This document shows positions 59,583 through 64,000 of a DNA stretch of 64,000 nucleotides, one piece after another. The DNA lies in contig QFPK01000018.1 of assembly GCA_003248865.1 (NCBI GenBank), positions 4,493 through 68,492 of the forward strand, written 5' to 3'. Origin of the DNA: Sphingomonas sp. Its GTDB lineage: Bacteria; Pseudomonadota; Alphaproteobacteria; Sphingomonadales; Sphingomonadaceae. Within the stretch, counting starts at the first letter, position 1, and every line of letters begins with the position of its first letter. Below the pieces are notes generated by a model, which was not told the DNA's origin, did not search any database, and saw nothing but the letters and a program-made list of their open reading frames with translations. The translations under genes were made by a program, and so were the position numbers.

Positions 59583-60268
59583 TGGCTCATCTCCCGCGAC
59601 CATGAAATCGCGTTGACATAGATGCCGAGCGGATTGGCGCGCAGGCGCTCGGCGTCGCGCGGCGGCTGCATTACGATGGTGAGGATGGCGGTCCATCGCT
59701 CGGTCGTGGAAAGCTGGCCGTTCTCGTAATGGCGTTCGGTCCAGGCGACGCGGAAGCTGTCGGGCGAGGCCCGGATGACGCTGGACACCTCGACGGCGAT
59801 CTGCTGACGGCCCACGCGCGTGAACGGGTCGTTGGCGCGGGCGTAATCGTTAAGCGCCGCCGCGCCGCGATCCGTGGTGAACTCGTAGGCGCGAAGCCAA
59901 TTCTGGCGGACGATGATGGCGTCGGCCGGGATCGCGCGGACCTGCTCGATGAAGCGGCCGAGATGCCATGCGATCTGCGGATCGGTGGGGCGGTAGTCGG
60001 CGACGGCAGCCGCGACGGTCTGCGCCTCGCCAAGACTGTCGACCTGCACCACCCAAGGCACCACGGTCCCGCGCGCCGATTGCCAGACAAGGGCGGACGC
60101 GAAGCCGGCCGACAGGACCAGCGAGCCGAAGGCCATGAGCCGCCAGTTGCGCGCCTGCACGCGCGCCGAGCCGATACGCTCGTCCCATGCCTGCGCGGCC
60201 TTCTGGTATGGTGTCTCTGGTTCCGGCGATTTGCCGTAATGGGTTGCTGGTCGTTTGAAGATGCTCAT
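59579..60268 (-). CDS. trbF: Conjugal transfer protein TrbF (VirB8-like)
   Basis: The product is 229 residues. After a 40-residue cytoplasmic part there is one membrane segment (about 45-63, LMAFGSLVLSAGFASALVW). The periplasmic domain contains VDSLGEAQTV, RPTDPQIAWHLGRFIEQVR and FRVAWTERHYENGQLSTTERW. It belongs to the VirB8 family of assembly factors and overlaps both neighbouring trb genes. Confidence 0.93.
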   Translation of the reverse strand: MSIFKRPATHYGKSPEPETPYQKAAQAWDERIGSARVQARNWRLMAFGSLVLSAGFASALVWQSARGTVVPWVVQVDSLGEAQTVAAAVADYRPTDPQIAWHLGRFIEQVRAIPADAIIVRQNWLRAYEFTTDRGAAALNDYARANDPFTRVGRQQIAVEVSSVIRASPDSFRVAWTERHYENGQLSTTERWTAILTIVMQPPRDAERLRANPLGIYVNAISWSREMSQ

Positions 60269-61620
60269 GAGCGGTCACTTTCGGAAAGGTTGACGGAGGA
60301 ACCGGAGCCGTGGCTGTCGCCGGAGCGCACCGCATGGGCGGCCATGGTCGTGCCGTGGTTCATGGCCTGGGAGCGCTGCATCCGCTGCGACCAGGCCGGG
60401 GGTCCGGCGGCTGCGGCTGATGCAGACGGGGCGGCGCTCACGCCGCCGACCGTGCCCATGGACGATGTGCCGCCTCCGGCGGCAAAGCCCGCGCGTGCGC
60501 CATCGGCGAAGCTCGATTTGACGCTTTCGGATGCTTTCGACGCGGCGCGCTTCAAGGGCGATACGGCGGCGGAACCTGCTGCACGGGCGACACCGCCGAG
60601 GCCGGAGGCGACACCAGCGGCGCCGGATTGACCGAGCGAGCCGACGCTATAGGCTGCGGTCGCCGCGCCCGCGGTCGTCGCACCGCCTCGGACGGCCGCG
60701 GCCCCGCCGGACAGGGCAGCGGCACCGCCCTTCGCGGCCAGCATTGTCGCGCCACCAGCGGCGAATGCTGCACCACCGACCGCAAGCCCAGTTCCCACGG
60801 CCGCGCCAGCGCCAAGCTGCGGCCCACCCGAAACGATGCCGTTGGCGATGCCGGGTCCAAAAATGCCGAGGCCGAGCAGCGACAGCGCCGCCAGAACGAT
60901 GGCCATCGCCTCGTCGATGCTGGGGGTTTGGCCGCCGAAACCGGCCGTGAACTGGCTGAACAGGGTCGAGCCGATGCCGATGATAACGGCGAGTACCAGC
61001 ACCTTGATGCCGGAGGATACCACGTTGCCAAGCACGCGCTCGGCCATGAAAGCGGTCTTGCCGAACAAGCCGAAGGGGATCAGCACGAAGCCGGCGAGCG
61101 TGGTCAGCTTGAACTCGATCAGGGTCACGAAAAGCTGGATGGCGAGGATGAAGAACGCCAGCACGACCAGCGCCCAGGCGAACAGCAGGCACGCGATCTG
61201 GATGAAGTTCTCGAAGAAGGCGATCCAGCCCATCAGGTCGGAAATGGAATCGAGCAGCGGCCGGCCGGCGTCGAGGCCGGTTTGCGCCACGCGGCCGGGA
61301 CGCATCAGGTCTTCGACGGAAAAGCCGGTGCCCGACGCCATGAGGCCGAGGCCGGCGAAGCTCTCGAAGACGATGCGGGCGAGGTTGTTCCAGTTGGAAA
61401 TGATGTAGGCGAAGACGCCGACGAACAGGGTCTTCTTCACCAGCCGCGCGATAATGTCGTCATCCGCGCCCCATGCCCAAAAGAGCGCGGCAAGCGTCAC
61501 GTCGATGACGATCAGCGTCGTGGCGATGAAGGCGACCTCGCCGCCGAGCAGCCCGAAACCGCTGTCGATGTAGGAGGTGAAGACTCCGAGGAAATTGTCG
61601 ATAACGCCCGTATTCCCCAT
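60265..61620 (-). CDS. trbL: Conjugal transfer protein TrbL (VirB6-like)
   Basis: The product is 451 residues with about six to seven membrane helices. FISYIDSGF-like VFTSYIDSGFGLLGGEVAF and YIISNWNNLARIVFESFAG are typical of TrbL. The C-terminal 150 residues are rich in Ala, Gly and Ser with many small repeats (GGAAAVRGGATTAGAATAAY), a low-complexity tail common in this family. It forms part of the inner-membrane translocon. Confidence 0.9.
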   Translation of the reverse strand: MGNTGVIDNFLGVFTSYIDSGFGLLGGEVAFIATTLIVIDVTLAALFWAWGADDDIIARLVKKTLFVGVFAYIISNWNNLARIVFESFAGLGLMASGTGFSVEDLMRPGRVAQTGLDAGRPLLDSISDLMGWIAFFENFIQIACLLFAWALVVLAFFILAIQLFVTLIEFKLTTLAGFVLIPFGLFGKTAFMAERVLGNVVSSGIKVLVLAVIIGIGSTLFSQFTAGFGGQTPSIDEAMAIVLAALSLLGLGIFGPGIANGIVSGGPQLGAGAAVGTGLAVGGAAFAAGGATMLAAKGGAAALSGGAAAVRGGATTAGAATAAYSVGSLGQSGAAGVASGLGGVARAAGSAAVSPLKRAASKASESVKSSFADGARAGFAAGGGTSSMGTVGGVSAAPSASAAAAGPPAWSQRMQRSQAMNHGTTMAAHAVRSGDSHGSGSSVNLSESDRS

Positions 61621-61622
61621 GG

Positions 61623-61889
61623 TCAGCGCGCCTCGCTGCGGTCACGGCCGAGAAAGCGGTCGCGGGATTCAGCCCATGCGGCGAGGCAGTCGGTATCGTT
61701 GCCAGCGGCCTCGCCGAGTTGCTGGCAACGGCGAAGGGCTTCGCGCAGGGGATCGGTCGGCGGCTGGAGGGGCGGCGCAGGGGGCGGCGCGGAAGGTTCG
61801 TCCTTCCGCGCCATATCGATTGCGGTCGCCGTGACGGCGATGGCGACGAACACCACGGCCCCAAGCCGGGCCAGCATCTTGCCGTCCAT
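61623..61889 (-). CDS. Putative entry exclusion protein TrbK (TrbK-alt type)
   Basis: The product is 88 residues with an N-terminal membrane segment (MLARLGAVVFVAIAVTATAI) followed by a Pro-rich linker and a small domain with two Cys (about 55 and 67, RRCQQLGEAAGNDTDCLAAW). It sits between trbJ and trbL, as trbK does in similar elements. Entry exclusion (blocking uptake of the same element) is the family role; it is inferred here from position. Confidence 0.8.
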   Translation of the reverse strand: MDGKMLARLGAVVFVAIAVTATAIDMARKDEPSAPPPAPPLQPPTDPLREALRRCQQLGEAAGNDTDCLAAWAESRDRFLGRDRSEAR

Positions 61890-61903
61890 GGCCAGCCTCC
61901 GGG

Positions 61904-62683
61904 TCAGTTGTTGCCGTTGTTGAACATCTGCGCATTGCCCGGCTGGTAGCCGGAGCCCGGCGTCAGGAACCGCTCGCGCTGGATGCGCCCCTGTTCGGCG
62001 GCGGTCGCGCGCTCGGCCTCGGTCAGCGCGTCGGCGCGGCCGTTCGCCGAGATGACCGCGATCAGGTCGGAAAGCTGCTGTGACTGGAGTGCGAGAAGCT
62101 GATTGCCGGCCTGCGTGGCTTGCAGCGCCCCGGTCGCACCTTGGCTCTGGCCGACAAGGGCAGCCATCTCGGCGCGGTTACTGTCGATATTGCCGACCGC
62201 CCCCGCCTGCACCCGCATCGCGTCCTGCAAACCGCCGACGGTGTTCTCCCAGCGGCCGCGCGCATCGGCGACAAGCTGTGCGTCGGTCGCCGAAAGCGAG
62301 ACGTTGCCATATTGCTGCTGGAACGCTTGGTCGATCTGCCCGACCTCGAACGCGATGTTCTGCGCCTGTCCCAAAAGCTGCTGCGTGCGCTGGACGTTCT
62401 GCTGGAGCTGCTGGAGCGAGGAATATGGCAGGCTCGCCAGATTGCGGGCCTGATTGATGAGCATCTGCGCTTCGTTCTGGAGGCTCTGAATCTGGTTGTT
62501 GATCTGCTCCAGCGTGCGCGCGGCCGTGAGCACATTCTGCGCATAGTTGCTCGGGTCATAGACGATGCGGCCGAAGCCAAAGAGCTGGGCATGGGCCGGG
62601 CTTACCAGCAAGGGCGACAACCCAACGGGCACGGCGAGCGCCAGCGCGACGGCCGAGGCCCCGACGATCTTGGGGTAAGTCAT
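61904..62683 (-). CDS. trbJ: Conjugal transfer protein TrbJ (VirB5-like)
   Basis: The product is 259 residues with a signal peptide (VGASAVALALAVPVGL... HAQ). The mature protein is mostly coiled coil, with EQINNQIQSLQNEAQMLINQ and SLQQLQQNVQRTQQLLGQAQ, typical of TrbJ. It may be a pilus or surface part of the channel. AGGAGA precedes the ATG. The stop of trbE overlaps its start. Confidence 0.92.
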   Translation of the reverse strand: MTYPKIVGASAVALALAVPVGLSPLLVSPAHAQLFGFGRIVYDPSNYAQNVLTAARTLEQINNQIQSLQNEAQMLINQARNLASLPYSSLQQLQQNVQRTQQLLGQAQNIAFEVGQIDQAFQQQYGNVSLSATDAQLVADARGRWENTVGGLQDAMRVQAGAVGNIDSNRAEMAALVGQSQGATGALQATQAGNQLLALQSQQLSDLIAVISANGRADALTEAERATAAEQGRIQRERFLTPGSGYQPGNAQMFNNGNN

Positions 62684-64000
62684 GGAAGAATCTCCTGTGT
62701 GGGGTGGGTATCCGGCACGGCCGGCGCGGCGGATTCCGGCCGGTCGGCAAGATTGGTGAGGTTCGGGATCAGGTCGGCCGCCCAATCGACGCGGCGCTCG
62801 CGCAGCCATGCGGCGAGGAAGCCGTCGCGGCCGTGTTCGGCGACGATCTGCGCAATAAGTGTCTGGTCGGATTTGGCGGATGCGGCGCAGAGGGCGAGGC
62901 CGACTTCGGACAGGCCAAGCTCGAACAGGCGATTGCCCCTGCGGCTTTGGCAATAATAGTCCCGCTTGGGCGTCGCCCGCGCGAGGATTTCGATCTGCCG
63001 GTCATTGAGGCCGAAGCGGCGATAGATGGCCGTGATCTGCGGCTCGATGGCGCGCTCGTTCGGCAGCAAGAGCCGCGTCGGGCAGCTCTCGATGATGGCG
63101 GGCGCGATGTTGCTGCCGTCAATGTCGGACAGGCTTTGCGTGGCGAAGATGACGCTGGCGTTTTTCTTGCGCAGCGTTTTCAGCCATTCGCGGAGCTGGC
63201 CGGCGAACCCCTCGTCGTCCAGCGCAAGCCAGCCTTCGTCTATGATGAGCAGCGTGGGGCGTCCGTCGAGCCGGTCGCCGATGCGATGGAACAGATAGGA
63301 CAGCACGGCCGGGGCCGCGCCGGTCCCGACAAGCCCCTCGATCTCGAACGCCTGCACGTCCGCCGAGCCGAGGTGTTCGGCTTCGGCATCGAGAAGCCGG
63401 CCATAAGCACCGCCAACGCAGAACGGCCGGAGCGCCTGTTTCAGATCGTTGGATTGCAGCAGCACCGCGAAGCCGGTGATGGTGCGTTCCTCGACCGGCG
63501 CGGAAGCCAGCGAGGTCAGCCCCGTCCAGATGTGTTCCTTCACCTCGGGCGTGATCGCCAGCCCCTCGCGCATGAGGATGGCGGCGATCCAGTCGCCGGC
63601 CCATGCCCGTTCATAGGTGTCGTGGATGCGCGCAAGCGGCTGGAGCGAGACGGAAGCGTCCGAACCTTCGGTCAGTCCGCCGCCGAGGTCGTGCCAGTCG
63701 CCGCCCATGGCGAGCGCGGCGGCGCGGATGCTGCCGCCGAAATCGAAGGCGAACACCTGCGATTCCGCATAGCGGCGGAACTGGAGCGCCATGAGCGCGA
63801 GCAGGACGGACTTGCCCGCGCCAGTCGGGCCGACGACGAGGGTGTGGCCCACATCGCCGACATGGAGGGAAAACCGGAACGGGGTGGAGCCTTCGGTCCT
63901 AGCGTAGAGCAATGGAGCGTCGCCGAAATGCTCGTCCCGTTCCGGCCCCGCCCACACCGCCGATAGCGGGATCATGTGGGCGAGATTCAAAGTGCTGATG
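62680..64000 (-). CDS. trbE: Conjugal transfer ATPase TrbE (VirB4-like), partial
   Basis: About 440 C-terminal residues are present and the frame runs past the window edge, so the N-terminal half is missing. Walker A is GPTGAGKSVLLALM and Walker B is TLLIIDEGWLAL. FATQSLSDIDGS and the arginine-containing CPTRLLLPNERA are also characteristic. TrbE powers assembly and substrate transfer in P-type secretion. It overlaps trbJ by four bases. Confidence 0.94.
   Translation of the reverse strand, partial: ISTLNLAHMIPLSAVWAGPERDEHFGDAPLLYARTEGSTPFRFSLHVGDVGHTLVVGPTGAGKSVLLALMALQFRRYAESQVFAFDFGGSIRAAALAMGGDWHDLGGGLTEGSDASVSLQPLARIHDTYERAWAGDWIAAILMREGLAITPEVKEHIWTGLTSLASAPVEERTITGFAVLLQSNDLKQALRPFCVGGAYGRLLDAEAEHLGSADVQAFEIEGLVGTGAAPAVLSYLFHRIGDRLDGRPTLLIIDEGWLALDDEGFAGQLREWLKTLRKKNASVIFATQSLSDIDGSNIAPAIIESCPTRLLLPNERAIEPQITAIYRRFGLNDRQIEILARATPKRDYYCQSRRGNRLFELGLSEVGLALCAASAKSDQTLIAQIVAEHGRDGFLAAWLRERRVDWAADLIPNLTNLADRPESAAPAVPDTHPTQEILP

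Larger units (their letters stand above)
54398..64000. mobile_element. Left part of an integrative conjugative element at tRNA-Ser
   Basis: The element begins at the 3' end of tRNA-Ser(GGA) and includes the recombinase, a TumE/TumA pair and a trb conjugation cluster. All the genes point toward the tRNA. The right end is beyond the window, so the attachment repeat cannot be checked. The cargo genes and the relaxase are not in view. Confidence 0.75.

Overview
The window is about two thirds G+C and reads as the chromosome of an alphaproteobacterium, most probably a sphingomonad (order Sphingomonadales). The main reason is a PEPxxWA-CTERM protein ending in a PEPASWVMMIAGFGLVGG sorting signal, a form typical of that order. 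Supporting signs are dense, partly overlapping gene packing, frequent ATGA start/stop overlaps, and a GC-rich dispersed repeat family. Genus cannot be fixed from the sequence alone.

Positions 1-54,300 look like core chromosome. At 150-6229 (minus strand) there is an acyl-CoA catabolic operon with two acyl-CoA dehydrogenases and an acyl-CoA ligase, followed by a GNAT acetyltransferase and pgeF. At 6279-9966 lies the coupled set lgt-midA-pepP, then sodB, an ABC-F ATPase, an exported amidohydrolase, a class A penicillin-binding protein and argG. From 17,992 to 24,598 come small membrane-protein genes, a lone gspN-like gene, asd, and the peroxide-defence pair ahpC-ahpF. A candidate ParB-binding site (parS) follows at 24,748. 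The XpaC/TelA-type pair, a DUF4403 lipoprotein, hydrolases, an EVE protein, a large beta-propeller/amidohydrolase fusion and the two subunits of a 3-oxoacid CoA-transferase run to 37,680. Next are a sigma-54-type promoter with a PEP-CTERM gene (38,672-39,397), rlmN, small envelope proteins, an Lnb_N/DUF4105 protein, rne with a structured leader, fliD-fliS, two peptidases and a thiamine-diphosphate enzyme.

From 54,340 the window enters an integrated conjugative element. A serine recombinase gene runs antisense into the 3' end of tRNA-Ser(GGA), which marks the left edge. The recombinase is translationally coupled to a TumE/TumA-type toxin-antitoxin pair and one unknown gene. Behind these comes a P-type (Trb) conjugation cluster, written here from the window edge inward: trbE (cut by the edge), trbJ, trbK, trbL, trbF, trbG, trbI, DUF2274. 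The other end of the element is outside the window.

The most distinctive non-coding feature is a family of multi-stem palindromic repeats of about 230-350 bp. There are five clear copies or near copies plus fragments, usually sitting between convergent genes or at gene 3' ends. One copy carries a 132-base insertion of other repeat units inside the loop of its main palindrome. Other structures worth attention are four regularly spaced hairpins just before rne, a hairpin that presents the ribosome-binding region of a membrane-protein gene, the parS site with a half site and 9-bp repeats, and two very small predicted membrane peptides.
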